Shown piece after piece: positions 43,516 through 52,163 of a stretch of DNA of 64,000 bases. This stretch comes from an uncultured Atopobiaceae bacterium (lineage in GTDB: Bacteria > Actinomycetota > Coriobacteriia > Coriobacteriales > Atopobiaceae). A program made the translations under genes and the position numbers. The stretch covers positions 124,001 through 188,000 of the forward strand of contig CALUNW010000005.1 in the NCBI GenBank assembly GCA_944322145.1, read 5' to 3'. Below the pieces are notes generated by a model. That model saw only the letters and a program-made list of their open reading frames with translations, searched no databases and was not told the origin of the DNA. How positions within the stretch are numbered: the first letter of the stretch is position 1; every line of letters starts with the position of its first letter.

Positions 43516-44127
43516 ATGGAATTCGTCATCGTCTACCTGCTCGTGAACATCCTCGCGGGCGCCGCCGCGTGCTTTTTCGGCAAGCGGCTCTTCTTCGTGA
43601 TGCTCGGCGCGCTCGTCTTCCTCGGCGTGTTCAACGTCGCGCTCGGCGCCACGGACGCCTCGCCGGTCTCGCTCGTCGTCGCGGCCGTACTCGGCGTTGT
43701 CGCAGCCCTGCTCTCCAAGTACGCCTACAAGGCCGCGGTCTTCCTCGCCGGCTTTGTCACGGGCGCGGCGCTCGGCTTTATCGTTACGATGCTGCTGGCC
43801 GACCAGCTCGGCGACTTCCTCGGCCTGGTGATGGTGATCGCGGGCGTGCTGCTCGGCCTGGCCGGCGTGCGCTGGTCCGACACGATCGTGCGCTGGGGCA
43901 CCGCCTGGACCGGCGCGACCTTCGTGGTGCCTAACGTCCTCGCGGCTGCGCTGGCCTTCGGCTCGCTCGCGGAGCGCGCGGTGCCCGGCGACGCCATGGC
44001 GACCTTCGACGCGCTCTCCGGCTTCATCGGCGGCGAGTTCGCTGCCGCGTACGGCACGCCGATCCTGGTGGGGACGGTCGTGCTCGCCGTGGCGGGCGCC
44101 ATCGTCCAGACTAAGGTCCACGACTAG
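43516..44127 (+). CDS. DUF4203-like multi-pass membrane protein
   Basis: A 203-residue protein with about seven hydrophobic helices rich in Gly and Ala. The FFGKRLFFVMLGALVFLGVF opening and repeated small-residue helices resemble DUF4203/TMEM198-type proteins, but I cannot confirm the family. It follows two other membrane-protein genes in the same direction; the 71-base gap suggests its own ribosome binding site (GAAAGG). Confidence 0.6.
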   Translation: MEFVIVYLLVNILAGAAACFFGKRLFFVMLGALVFLGVFNVALGATDASPVSLVVAAVLGVVAALLSKYAYKAAVFLAGFVTGAALGFIVTMLLADQLGDFLGLVMVIAGVLLGLAGVRWSDTIVRWGTAWTGATFVVPNVLAAALAFGSLAERAVPGDAMATFDALSGFIGGEFAAAYGTPILVGTVVLAVAGAIVQTKVHD

Positions 44128-44168
44128 GGGTTCTTCTCGCCTGGCATCCGACGGGGGCCTTTGCTCAA

Positions 44169-44203
44169 GAATCGCGCTTCGTCCAGAGGGCGGGGCGCGA
44201 TTT
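44169..44203. terminator. Hairpin between the DUF4203-like gene and gntR
   Basis: AATCGCGC and GCGCGATT enclose 17 bases at the junction of the convergent genes. It probably ends transcription from both sides, with only weak U-tracts. Confidence 0.55.
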
Positions 44204-44219
44204 GCATAGAGATCGCGCG

Positions 44220-44990
44220 CTAGACGACGTTGACCTCGCGAATCTCGCCGCGCGTGCCCTCGTAGCGGGAGACGGAGTACTCGAACGGCGTGCCGTCGTC
44301 GAGGAAGCCCACCTGGGCGATCTCGAGCATGGGGACGCCGGGCTTGGTGTTCAGCCGCTCGGCCTCCTCCTCGGTCGCGGGCACGGCGCGCAGGATGCGG
44401 TGGAAGCTCGAGATCTTGAGCCCCAGCGTGTTCTGGAGGTAGTCGTAGACGGAGACGTAGAGCTGCGAGCGCTTGAGCCCGGGGATGAGCTCGAGCGGCA
44501 TATAGGTGTACTCGATGACCATGGGCTCGCCGTCGAGGCAGCGCGCGCGGCAGTGGTAGTAGGCGAAGTCGTCCGGCTGGATGTTGAGGTGCCGGGCGAT
44601 GTTGGCCGGCGGGTTCACGATCGAGAAGTCGTAGACCACGGAGCTGACCTTCTTGCCCTCGCCCTCGTGCTCCTTGGTGAAGCCCGCGGCGCGGTCGGAG
44701 TGCGAGAACGCGAAGGAGTCGTCGTCGACGTCCGCCGCGGTGCCGTCGATGCGCTCGATGCCGGTCTGCTCGAAGAGCTCGGTGGTGTTCTTGACGTAGG
44801 TGCCCGAGCCGCGCCTGCTGGAGATGAGGCCCTTGTCGGTGAGAAGGTCGATGGCGCGCTTGATGGTGATCTTGCTCACGCCGTAGGCCGCGCAGAGCTC
44901 CACCACGGTGGGGAGCTTCGAGTTTGGCCGCAGGGCGCCCGCCTCGATGCTGCGCTGGATGTCCGCTGCGATGGCCTGGTACTTCAGCAT
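44220..44990 (-). CDS. GntR-family regulator (HTH + UTRA)
   Basis: 256 residues from the minus-strand ATG at 44990, preceded by AAAGGAGG. The winged HTH (about residues 1-70) contains LPTVVELCAAYGVSKITIKRAIDLL and SRRGSGTYV. The UTRA ligand domain covers about 90-250 (YHCRARCLDGEPMVIEYTYM and a late TPFEYSVSRYEG). It is divergent from the GH1-PTS-GH4 operon and is its likely repressor, sensing a phosphorylated beta-glucoside. Confidence 0.92.
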   Translation of the reverse strand: MLKYQAIAADIQRSIEAGALRPNSKLPTVVELCAAYGVSKITIKRAIDLLTDKGLISSRRGSGTYVKNTTELFEQTGIERIDGTAADVDDDSFAFSHSDRAAGFTKEHEGEGKKVSSVVYDFSIVNPPANIARHLNIQPDDFAYYHCRARCLDGEPMVIEYTYMPLELIPGLKRSQLYVSVYDYLQNTLGLKISSFHRILRAVPATEEEAERLNTKPGVPMLEIAQVGFLDDGTPFEYSVSRYEGTRGEIREVNVV

Positions 44991-45165
44991 GGCGAACCTC
45001 CTTTGTGGCCTGGGACGGCGTTGTGAGCGCTGCCCGCGAACGGTAGTAAATCGGCCGCCAGTGGTTCTTCTCGGCATTTGAATCCGCGAGAAAAGGAGAA
45101 TCTCAGCCCCTTTTGTGCTCGTTTGGTGACAAATGAACCGCAGGTAGAGACCTTTCAGTGACCTT

Positions 45166-45245
45166 GTAGTTTGTATTATCTCCCAACTGTCGCGCTTTGA
45201 TACGTAAAAACTACGCTCCCCTCAAAAGAATTAGAGCGCTATAAT
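45166..45245 (+). promoter_or_regulatory. Promoter/operator region of the beta-glucoside operon
   Basis: A perfect TATAAT -10 box lies at 45240-45245 with a poor -35. GTAGTTT (45166) and AAACTAC (45208) form an inverted pair that could be operator half-sites for the divergent GntR protein. The rest of the 324-base gap holds no gene; a GTTCTTCTCG motif lies at 45064 and CCGCAGGT near 45138. Confidence 0.5.
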
Positions 45246-45314
45246 CATGCCAACGAAGCGTGATAGCCGAACAGGCATCACGCGCGACTGGAAGACCGAT
45301 TGAACGGAGGGCGT

Positions 45315-46721
45315 ATGTCAGTGCTTACCCTACCGAAGAGCTTCTTCTTCGGTGCGGCCATGTCTGGTCCGCAGGCGGAGGGCGGATGGAACGTGGGCGG
45401 CAAGCTGGAGAACCTCTGGGACACCTGGTCCATGGAGGACATCAGCTCGTTCTACAACCAGGTCGGCTCCTACGTGGGCAACGACTTCATGCACCACTAC
45501 AAGGAGGACCTCGCCCTCCTCAAGAGCATGGGGATGGACAACTACCGCACCTCGATCCAGTGGAGCCGCCTGCTCGACCAGGACGGCAACATCAACCCCG
45601 AGGGCGCGGCGTGGTACCACGAGCTGTTCGCCGCCTCCAAGGAGGCCGGGCTCGAGGTCTTTGTGAACCTCTACCACTTTGACCTGCCCACCTACCTCTA
45701 CCGCCGCGGCGGCTGGCTCAACCGCGAGGTCTGCGAGGCCTACGCCAACTACGCCTACAAGGCGTTCTGCGAGTTCGGCCAGGAGGTCCGCTGCTGGTTC
45801 ACGTTCAACGAGCCCATCGTCGAGCCCGAGAACCGCTACTGGCACCCCATCTGGTACCCGCAGCACCACAGCTTCCAGGAGGCCTGCACCGCCCAGTACA
45901 ACATCTCGGTTGCCCACGCGCTGGCAGTTGCCCGCTACCACCAGGCCGTCTCCGAGGGCCGCATGCTCCCGGACGCGCGCATCGGCATGATCTGCAACTT
46001 CAGCCCCTCCTACACCAAGGACGACCCCACGCCGGCCGACCTCGAGGCCCTGCGGATGAACGACGGCCTCACCAACCGCTGGTGGCTCGACCTCGTGACC
46101 AAGGGGGCGCTGCCCGAGGACGTCATCAAGACCCTGACCGAGGACCTCGGCATCGTGCTGCCCATCCGCCCCTATGACGACCAGGTCCTCGCCAGCGGCG
46201 TGGTGGACTGGCTCGGCTGCAACTACTACCAGCCGAGCCGCGTCCAGGCTCCCTCCAAGAGCCACGACGAGTGGGGCAACCCGCTCTTCGCCGAGCCCTA
46301 CATCTGGCCCGAGCGCGTGATGAACGAGTCCCGCGGCTGGGAGATCTACCCCAAGGGCATCTACGACTTCGGCATGAAGTGCAAGAACGAGTACCCCGAG
46401 CTCGAGTGGTACGTCTCCGAGAACGGCATCGGCATCGAGCGCGAGTACCTCAACAAGGACCCGAAGACCCAGCAGGTCATCGACGACTACCGCGTGGACT
46501 TCGTCCGCCAGCACCTCGAGTGGATCGCCCGTGCGATCAACGACGGCGCCAAGTGCGTGGGCTACCACTACTGGGGCATGATCGACAACTGGTCCTGGGC
46601 CAACGCCTACAAGAACCGCTACGGCTTCGTCGAGGTCGACCTCATGGAGAACTACGAGCGCAGGCCCAAGAAGTCGGCCGCCTGGCTCACCGAGGTCGCG
46701 ACGTCGCACGTCGTCAAGTAA
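45315..46721 (+). CDS. 6-phospho-beta-glucosidase, GH1 (PTS operon)
   Basis: A 468-residue GH1 enzyme. The acid/base Glu is in CWFTFNEPIVEPE and the nucleophile in YVSENGIGIE. The N-terminal SFFFGAAMSGPQAEGGW is a variant of the usual signature. The ATG at 45315 follows CGGAGGG. It is the first gene of an operon with the PTS components, so its substrate is the 6-phospho-disaccharide imported by EIICBA. It is clearly distinct in sequence from the GH1 at 10043. Confidence 0.92.
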   Translation: MSVLTLPKSFFFGAAMSGPQAEGGWNVGGKLENLWDTWSMEDISSFYNQVGSYVGNDFMHHYKEDLALLKSMGMDNYRTSIQWSRLLDQDGNINPEGAAWYHELFAASKEAGLEVFVNLYHFDLPTYLYRRGGWLNREVCEAYANYAYKAFCEFGQEVRCWFTFNEPIVEPENRYWHPIWYPQHHSFQEACTAQYNISVAHALAVARYHQAVSEGRMLPDARIGMICNFSPSYTKDDPTPADLEALRMNDGLTNRWWLDLVTKGALPEDVIKTLTEDLGIVLPIRPYDDQVLASGVVDWLGCNYYQPSRVQAPSKSHDEWGNPLFAEPYIWPERVMNESRGWEIYPKGIYDFGMKCKNEYPELEWYVSENGIGIEREYLNKDPKTQQVIDDYRVDFVRQHLEWIARAINDGAKCVGYHYWGMIDNWSWANAYKNRYGFVEVDLMENYERRPKKSAAWLTEVATSHVVK

Positions 46722-46738
46722 GTCCTCCTTCTTGCGCG

Positions 46739-46778
46739 GGCGAGAAGGACGGTGAAGCCAGCCTCCGTCCTTCTCGCC
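46739..46778 (+). terminator. GAGAAGG/CCTTCTC hairpin between GH1 and EIIC genes
   Basis: Perfect 14-bp arms (GGCGAGAAGGACGG) with a 12-base loop, without a U-run. Being inside the operon it may attenuate or protect the upstream message rather than end transcription. Both arms contain the recurrent CTTCTCG motif. Confidence 0.6.
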
Positions 46779-46894
46779 GGCGTATCCCTCGCGCCGCCCG
46801 GCGGCGCACGACCAATCTTGTTGCAAGGGACGCGCTCTTCAGGGAGAGGGAGCGTCTGAAGAAGGCACTGTTCTAAAGGTAAGGAGTGAAAACA

Positions 46895-48271
46895 ATGGCC
46901 AACGGTCAGAGCTTCCTTGACAAGTTCTCGGAGGTTTCCGCAAGGATCGGCAACCAGGTGCACCTCCGCTCGCTGCGCGACGGCTTCGCCACCATCATGC
47001 CGGTCTTCATCCTCGCCGGTCTTGCGGCACTGTTCAATAACGTCCTCTTCACGTTCCTGTGGAGCGTCAACCCCGCGAGCCCGGGCATCTTCCCCAACGC
47101 CGACATCCTGGCGACCGCCCAGTACTGGGGCGCCGCGCTCTCCCAGGGCGCGCTCTCGATCTCGGCGATCCTGCTCTGCGGCATGGTCGGCTACAGCCTG
47201 GCCACCAACAAGCGCTTTGACAACCCGATCTCCTGCGTTGTCGTCTCGCTCGCCGTGTTCTTCATCATGATGCCGCAGACCGTGACGGCCAACCTCGCCG
47301 CCACCTCTCCGCTCGTCACCGATGAGGTCACCTCCGCTGCGGTCACCGGTGCCTTCATCACCAACTACACCGGCACCAACGGCATGTTCACGGCCATCAT
47401 CATCGGCCTGTTCGCGCCGACGCTGTTCATCAAGGTGTCCGGCGTCGAGAAGCTGCGCATCAAGATGCCCGAGGGCGTGCCCCCCGCGGTCGAGAAGTCC
47501 TTCAACGTCCTGATCCCGATGCTGCTCACCCTGGGCGCCTTCGGCCTGATCGCGATGATCCTCTTCGCCGGCTTCCAGACCGACGTCACCGCCCTCATCA
47601 ACACCTGGATCCAGACTCCGCTGCGCGCCCTGACCACCAACCCCGCCGGCCTCGTGTTCATCTACTCGCTCGGCGTGTTCCTGTTCACCCTCGGCATCCA
47701 CCAGTCCACGATCAACGGCGTGCTCGTCGAGCCCGTTCTCACCATCGTGCTCGTGGAGGCCATGGACCTCTACGCCACCGGCGGCATCGACGCGGTCATC
47801 GCCCGCCCGGACCTCTACCTCAACATGAACGTCATCAACGTGTACGCGCTCATGGGCGGCTCCGGCTGCACCCTGGCCCTGCTCATCGCGACGTTCATCT
47901 GCGGCAAGTGGAAGCCCTCCAAGGAGATCGCCAAGCTCGGCATCGCTCCGGCCATCTTCAACATCAACGAGCCGGTCATCTACGGTTACCCCATCGTCTT
48001 CAACATCCCGCTGATGGTCCCGTTCGTGCTCAACACCGCCCTCGGCATCGTGATCGGCTACTTCGCGACCGTCGCCGGCCTGGTCAACCCGACCTGCATC
48101 CAGGTCCCCTGGACCACGCCGATCATCGCCTCCGGCCTGCTCTCCACGGGCATGGACTGGCGTGCGGCCGTCCTGCAGGTGCTCCTCCTCGCCCTCTACG
48201 TGGTGATCTACATCCCGTTCATGAAGGCTTCCGAGGCTGCCCAGCGCAAGCAGTTTGAGATGGCGGAGTAG
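46895..48271 (+). CDS. celB: PTS EIIC, lactose/cellobiose family
   Basis: A 458-residue membrane channel of the Lac-family PTS. About ten helices are visible. Family motifs include LRSLRDGFATIMPVFILAG near the N-terminus, GIHQSTINGVLVEP, and the conserved sugar-site region FNINEPVIYGYPIVFN. The ATG at 46895 is seven bases after AAGGAG. It forms the translocation unit with EIIB and EIIA encoded next. Cellobiose or another beta-glucoside is the likely sugar. Confidence 0.93.
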   Translation: MANGQSFLDKFSEVSARIGNQVHLRSLRDGFATIMPVFILAGLAALFNNVLFTFLWSVNPASPGIFPNADILATAQYWGAALSQGALSISAILLCGMVGYSLATNKRFDNPISCVVVSLAVFFIMMPQTVTANLAATSPLVTDEVTSAAVTGAFITNYTGTNGMFTAIIIGLFAPTLFIKVSGVEKLRIKMPEGVPPAVEKSFNVLIPMLLTLGAFGLIAMILFAGFQTDVTALINTWIQTPLRALTTNPAGLVFIYSLGVFLFTLGIHQSTINGVLVEPVLTIVLVEAMDLYATGGIDAVIARPDLYLNMNVINVYALMGGSGCTLALLIATFICGKWKPSKEIAKLGIAPAIFNINEPVIYGYPIVFNIPLMVPFVLNTALGIVIGYFATVAGLVNPTCIQVPWTTPIIASGLLSTGMDWRAAVLQVLLLALYVVIYIPFMKASEAAQRKQFEMAE

Positions 48272-48295
48272 CGCGCGCCGCTCGACACCATCCCG

Positions 48296-48335
48296 GGGCC
48301 GCAGGCGAATCCACATCTCCCTGCGCCTGCGGCCC
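48296..48335 (+). terminator. 12-bp hairpin between EIIC and EIIB genes
   Basis: GGGCCGCAGGCG and its perfect complement, with a 16-base loop. There is no U-tract, so it is likely an attenuator or mRNA stabiliser setting the component ratio. Confidence 0.6.
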
Positions 48336-48421
48336 ACCCTTTGAGTTAGCATTACCTTTGAACTGCACGTTTGCCCGCAAGGGCTGAGTCGGGGCGCAAG
48401 CCCCAGAGAAAGGAGCGTCCC

Positions 48422-48721
48422 ATGAAGATCATGCTTTGCTGCAACGCTGGTATGTCGACGAGCCTGCTCGTGCAGAAGATGCAGAAGGAGGCGGCGTCCC
48501 GCGGCCAGGACGTGACCATCGAGGCCCGTCCCATGAACGAGGCCATGGATCACCTCAACGAGGCTGACATCCTTCTCCTCGGGCCCCAGATCGGCTACGC
48601 CAAGGGCGACTTCGAGAAGGCCGTCGAGGGCCGCATCCCCGTCGCCGTCATCCCGATGGTCGACTACGGCCGCATGAACGCCGCCAAGATCCTTGACGAC
48701 GTCGCCGCCCTTCTCGGCTAG
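48422..48721 (+). CDS. celA: PTS EIIB, lactose/cellobiose family
   Basis: A 99-residue cytoplasmic phosphocarrier. The phosphorylated cysteine is C7 in MLCCNAGMSTSLLV. ILLLGPQIGYAKGDFE and VAVIPMVDYGRMN complete the family pattern. An AAAGGAG site precedes the ATG at 48422; upstream in-frame starts are intergenic. It transfers phosphate from EIIA His to the sugar in EIIC. Confidence 0.95.
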   Translation: MKIMLCCNAGMSTSLLVQKMQKEAASRGQDVTIEARPMNEAMDHLNEADILLLGPQIGYAKGDFEKAVEGRIPVAVIPMVDYGRMNAAKILDDVAALLG

Positions 48722-48760
48722 TTCCGCGAGACCGATACCAAGACAGGGGGAGGGACTCCA

Positions 48761-49096
48761 ATGGACGAAGAGATGGAGATGATCTGCTTCCAGATCATCA
48801 GTTGCGTGGGCACCGCCAAGTCCTGCTACATCAACTCGATCGCCAAGGCCCAGGAGGGCGACTTCGAGGCGGCGGCCGAGCTCGTCAAGCAGGGCGACGA
48901 GGCCTACGCCGGCGGCCACGACGTTCACATGCAGCTTCTCACGGCCGAGGCCAACGGCGAGCGCAAGAGCACCCCGCTGCTGCTCCTGCACGCCGAGGAC
49001 CAGATGGCCGGCGCCGAGACCTGCAAGCTCATGGCGCAGAACTTCGCCAACGTCTATCGCGAGCTTCTCGAGCTCCGCGCCAAGGTGGCCGAGTAG
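48761..49096 (+). CDS. celC: PTS EIIA, lactose/cellobiose family
   Basis: A 111-residue trimeric helical phosphocarrier. The phosphorylated histidine is H77 in LLLLHAEDQMAGAE. The N-terminal MICFQIISCVGTAKSCYI and the metal-site-like GHDVHMQLL segments match the Lac-type EIIA. A GGGGGAGGG site precedes the start. It is the third PTS gene in the operon; a hairpin follows. Confidence 0.94.
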   Translation: MDEEMEMICFQIISCVGTAKSCYINSIAKAQEGDFEAAAELVKQGDEAYAGGHDVHMQLLTAEANGERKSTPLLLLHAEDQMAGAETCKLMAQNFANVYRELLELRAKVAE

Positions 49097-49151
49097 CCTG
49101 AGCGACGTCGGCGCCGCCGCGCCGCGACAACCGCATGCACATCGCACTTTG

Positions 49152-49182
49152 AAGGGCGCTGCCGGAGACGGTAGCGCCCTTT
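49152..49182 (+). terminator. Hairpin after the EIIA gene
   Basis: AAGGGCGCT pairs perfectly with AGCGCCCTT across a 12-base loop, followed by TTTTG. It may be a partial terminator before the GH4 gene. Confidence 0.7.
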
Positions 49183-49223
49183 TGAGAAATCTGACAGCTT
49201 GTTTTGACAGAAGGGAGCCAGTC

Positions 49224-50570
49224 ATGGCCGAGAAGAACGTGGGCGCCCCGGAGCGCCGCCCGATCAAGATCGCCACCATCGGCGGCGGGTCGAGCTACAC
49301 CCCGGAGCTGGTGGAGGGCTTCATCAAGCGCTACGACTCGTGCCCGGTGCGCGAGCTCTGGCTGGTCGACGTCCCCGAGGGCGAGGAGAAGCTCAAGATC
49401 GTGGGCGGCCTCGCGCAGCGCATGGTCGAGGCCGCGGGCCTGCCCATGGAGGTGCACCTCACGCTCGACCGCCGCGAGGCGCTTGCCGGTGCCGACTTCG
49501 TGACCACGCAGTTCCGCGTGGGCCAGCTCGACGCCCGCATCAAGGACGAGCGCATCGCCCTCAAGCACGGACTCATCGGCCAGGAGACCAACGGAGCCGC
49601 GGGCATGTTCAAGGCCCTGCGCACCATTCCGGTGATCTTCGACATCATCCGCGACATGGAGGAGCTCTGCCCGGACGCGTGGCTGGTCAACTTCACCAAC
49701 CCGGTGGGCATCGTGACCGAGGCGGTGCTGCGCTACACCAACTGGAAGAAGATCATCGGTCTGTGCAACTGCCCGATCTCGATGCGCTTTGGCATCGCCA
49801 AGTGGATGGACGTGGACCCCGACCGCGTGCGCATGGAGCTCTCCGGCCTCAACCACCACTTCTTCGTGACCGACGTCTTCATCGACGGCAAGAGCCGCTT
49901 CGACGAGGTGCTCGAGCGCTACTGCACGCTGCCTGTCGACGAGCTGGGCACCATGAAGAACATCATGGCGATCCCCTGGTCCAACCGCCTGGTCCGCGGC
50001 CTGCACGCCATCCCCGTTTCCTACCTCAACTACTACTTCTCCACGCGGGAGGAGCTCGAGCAGCTCGAGAAGGACTATCAGGCCCACGGCGTGCGCGCCG
50101 AGGTGGTCAAGCAGGTGGAGGCCGAGCTCTTCGAGCTCTACAAGGACGCCGAGCTGCACGTCAAGCCCAAGCAGCTCGAGGAGCGCGGCGGCGCCCACTA
50201 CTCCGACGCGGCCTGCTCCGTGATCGACTCCATCGTGAACGATCGCGGCGACGTCCAGTACGTCGACGTCCAGAACCGCGGCACGGTCACGAGCCTGCCC
50301 TATGAGTCCGCCGTGGAGTGCGCCTGCGTGATCACCGGCGACGGCCCCAAGCCCATCGTGGTGGGCGAGCTCTCGCCGTCGATCAACGGCACCATCCAGA
50401 TGATCAAGAGCTTCGAGCGCATGGTGGCCGAGGCCGCCGTGACCGGCAACAAGGACGTGGCCGTGGCGGCGCTGGTGGCCAACAAGCTCTGCGACTCCGA
50501 CGCCGTGGCCAACGCGGTCTTCGACGAGCTCTGCGAGGCCCACAGGGACTACCTTCCCGAGTTCGCGTAG
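49224..50570 (+). CDS. celF: 6-phospho-beta-glucosidase, GH4
   Basis: A 448-residue NAD+- and Mn2+-dependent glycosidase. IATIGGGSSYTPELVEGF is the dinucleotide-binding start, FRVGQLDARIKDERIALKHG and QETNGAAGMFKALRTIP are GH4 signatures, the metal-binding Cys/His are in GLCNCPIS and LSGLNHHFF, and the LVNFTNPVGI motif is present. GH4 uses a redox elimination mechanism unrelated to GH1, so the operon holds two mechanistically different enzymes for phospho-disaccharides. The ATG at 49224 follows AAGGGAG. Confidence 0.93.
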   Translation: MAEKNVGAPERRPIKIATIGGGSSYTPELVEGFIKRYDSCPVRELWLVDVPEGEEKLKIVGGLAQRMVEAAGLPMEVHLTLDRREALAGADFVTTQFRVGQLDARIKDERIALKHGLIGQETNGAAGMFKALRTIPVIFDIIRDMEELCPDAWLVNFTNPVGIVTEAVLRYTNWKKIIGLCNCPISMRFGIAKWMDVDPDRVRMELSGLNHHFFVTDVFIDGKSRFDEVLERYCTLPVDELGTMKNIMAIPWSNRLVRGLHAIPVSYLNYYFSTREELEQLEKDYQAHGVRAEVVKQVEAELFELYKDAELHVKPKQLEERGGAHYSDAACSVIDSIVNDRGDVQYVDVQNRGTVTSLPYESAVECACVITGDGPKPIVVGELSPSINGTIQMIKSFERMVAEAAVTGNKDVAVAALVANKLCDSDAVANAVFDELCEAHRDYLPEFA

Positions 50571-50609
50571 GCGCGACGCTCGGAGCCTGCCAGGCCCCTG
50601 CTGTGCCCA

Positions 50610-50640
50610 GCGCCCCGCGCGGAGAGGCCGCGCGGGGCGC
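50610..50640 (+). terminator. Terminator of the beta-glucoside operon
   Basis: A perfect 13-bp GC-rich stem (GCGCCCCGCGCGG) with a 5-base loop, 40 bases after the GH4 stop. No U-tract. Nothing else is visible to 50752. Confidence 0.7.
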
Positions 50641-50752
50641 CGCTACGCGCGAAGGGGCTCGGGCTGCCTGCGGGGGCGATCCGGGCGGGGAGGTGCGGCA
50701 AGACGCGCGCGAACGCTTGCCGTGGTGACGAACGTGACAGGTGCTTCTGCGG

Positions 50753-51028
50753 CTAGGCGGTGGCGTGTGAGTGACGTGCGGTTGGGCCGTCCTCCTCGTC
50801 CATGCGCTCCGTAAGCCAGACACGGATGAGGTTCTGTCGGGTCGTTCCGTAGCGTGCGGCAAAGTCGTCAAGGCGCGCCACCGTGCTGTCGCTCAAGTTG
50901 AGGGAGATGTGCTGCGATGTCGTGCGGTTGGGCTTGTTGATCGTCGACATGTCAGCGTAGTCGAGGATGCTCTCCTCCCCGAGGTCAAACACGCGCTCCA
51001 GCTCCTCTTCGCTGTTAAACGTTTTCAT
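50753..51028 (-). CDS. brnA: BrnA-type antitoxin (ribbon-helix-helix)
   Basis: A 91-residue protein with a C-terminal ribbon-helix-helix/CopG motif: HISLNLSDSTVARLDDFAARYGTTRQNLIRVWLTERM. The N-terminal part is acidic and likely contacts the toxin. Its start overlaps the toxin gene end by 14 bases, the usual toxin-first brnTA order. It should repress its own operon and neutralise BrnT. Confidence 0.88.
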   Translation of the reverse strand: MKTFNSEEELERVFDLGEESILDYADMSTINKPNRTTSQHISLNLSDSTVARLDDFAARYGTTRQNLIRVWLTERMDEEDGPTARHSHATA

Positions 51029-51281
51029 CGTAGGCTCTCTCCTCGTTTGGGTGCGAACGACGAACTGAGATGATTCTCGTGCGACCTCCTCGGTAGGTGA
51101 CTATCGCCGTCCAATGTTTGCCGCGCATCATGCCAACCACTGCCCATCTGGGCTCATCGGGGTAGGCGAGCCGAACCTCGATGCACTCCGGATCAGCGAA
51201 CAGGGTGCGTGACTCTTCGAAACTGATTCCGTGCTTCCTGGCGTTCGACAGGCTCTTTGCCGGGTCCCATTCGAACTCCAT
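51015..51281 (-). CDS. brnT: BrnT-type toxin (RelE-like RNase)
   Basis: 88 residues from the minus-strand ATG at 51281, preceded by GGAG; an ATG at 51299 is less well placed. DUF497 marks: FEWDPAKSLSNARKHGISFE at the start, the RWAVVGM strand, and the late RTRIISVRRSHPNEERAY. Family members cleave mRNA. This is the first of two brnTA pairs in the window; the second is at 61900-62446. Confidence 0.9.
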   Translation of the reverse strand: MEFEWDPAKSLSNARKHGISFEESRTLFADPECIEVRLAYPDEPRWAVVGMMRGKHWTAIVTYRGGRTRIISVRRSHPNEERAYDENV

Positions 51282-51350
51282 GCGTGCTCCTCGCTTCATA
51301 GTATAGGTTTTCAGTACGTCCCTGTGGCTTGGCTCTATCGGGCAACATCG

Positions 51351-52094
51351 TCAGGCAACAAAGAGCGCGACGGTGCGGGTGTCAGGGTAGAAGGCTCGCC
51401 CGTTGCAGGTGACGAGCACGAGTACGCGCTCGGCGTCGGCGATAAGCTCGGTCGCGTCCGGCCGGGCGGCGCTTGCCTCGCTGCGGGCCCATCCGAGCCA
51501 CGAGCGCAGCGACTCGGCGTCAGGGAACGAGAAGCGCTGCCAGCGGGCGTCGTCCTTGTCGATGCTGGCGGCGCAGAGCGGACGAAATCTCGCCTCTTCC
51601 TCGGGCGTGACCCAGACGGCGTTTCCGATGGCGTCGAGCGCCCGCTGCTCGAAGAGCGGGGAAACGTCATGGAAGAGGTAGCTCTCGTACGCGGTGCGAT
51701 GGCCGTAGACGACCACAACGTTGCCTGCGGGGCTGCAGCGATAATCGAGATAGGGCGTTCCGGTCTCGGAGGGCTGTCCCCAGAGGTCCGTGTAGAGCCA
51801 GGCGTCGGGGTCGTTTGCTCCCGCTGCAACGACGGGCGCGTCCACGGTGGTGCCGTCGACCCGCAGCCAGGCGCAGGCGCTGTCGTTCTGAGCGAGAAGG
51901 GCGCTCCAGTCCACGGCTGAGGCGCGCTCGCCCGCCGGGGTTCGCACGGCATCCGAGACGGGAGCCACCTGACGCGCAAGCTCCCGGTAGCTGGCGGCAA
52001 CGGTGCCGTCCCGCGCTATCGCGGCCGTGCCGAGGGCTGCGGTCGAGAGACCCACAGTGATGAGGAAGGTGCTCACGGCGCGCGCGAGCCTCAT
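51351..52094 (-). CDS. srtB: Class B sortase
   Basis: A 247-residue membrane-anchored transpeptidase. An N-terminal signal-anchor is followed by the class B fold: ACAWLRVDGTTVDAPVV, YLDYRCSP, the catalytic His in VVVVYGHR, the catalytic Cys (about residue 230) in LVTCNG and the Arg (about 240) in DTRTVALF. It is encoded 69 bases after the FPNTG adhesin gene in the same direction and is its likely dedicated sortase. Confidence 0.92.
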   Translation of the reverse strand: MRLARAVSTFLITVGLSTAALGTAAIARDGTVAASYRELARQVAPVSDAVRTPAGERASAVDWSALLAQNDSACAWLRVDGTTVDAPVVAAGANDPDAWLYTDLWGQPSETGTPYLDYRCSPAGNVVVVYGHRTAYESYLFHDVSPLFEQRALDAIGNAVWVTPEEEARFRPLCAASIDKDDARWQRFSFPDAESLRSWLGWARSEASAARPDATELIADAERVLVLVTCNGRAFYPDTRTVALFVA

Positions 52095-52163
52095 GGTCAG
52101 CTCCTCTCTTCGAGGCCCCGGCCCGCCCTGCGGGCGGACCGGGGCAAGGCTTGTTCGCAGTGG

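Noticed and set aside
46652..49279. 875-codon minus-strand frame opposite the PTS operon
   Set aside because: It is antisense to three recognisable PTS genes and a GH1; His/Asp/Gly/Arg-rich composition is typical of a mirror frame.
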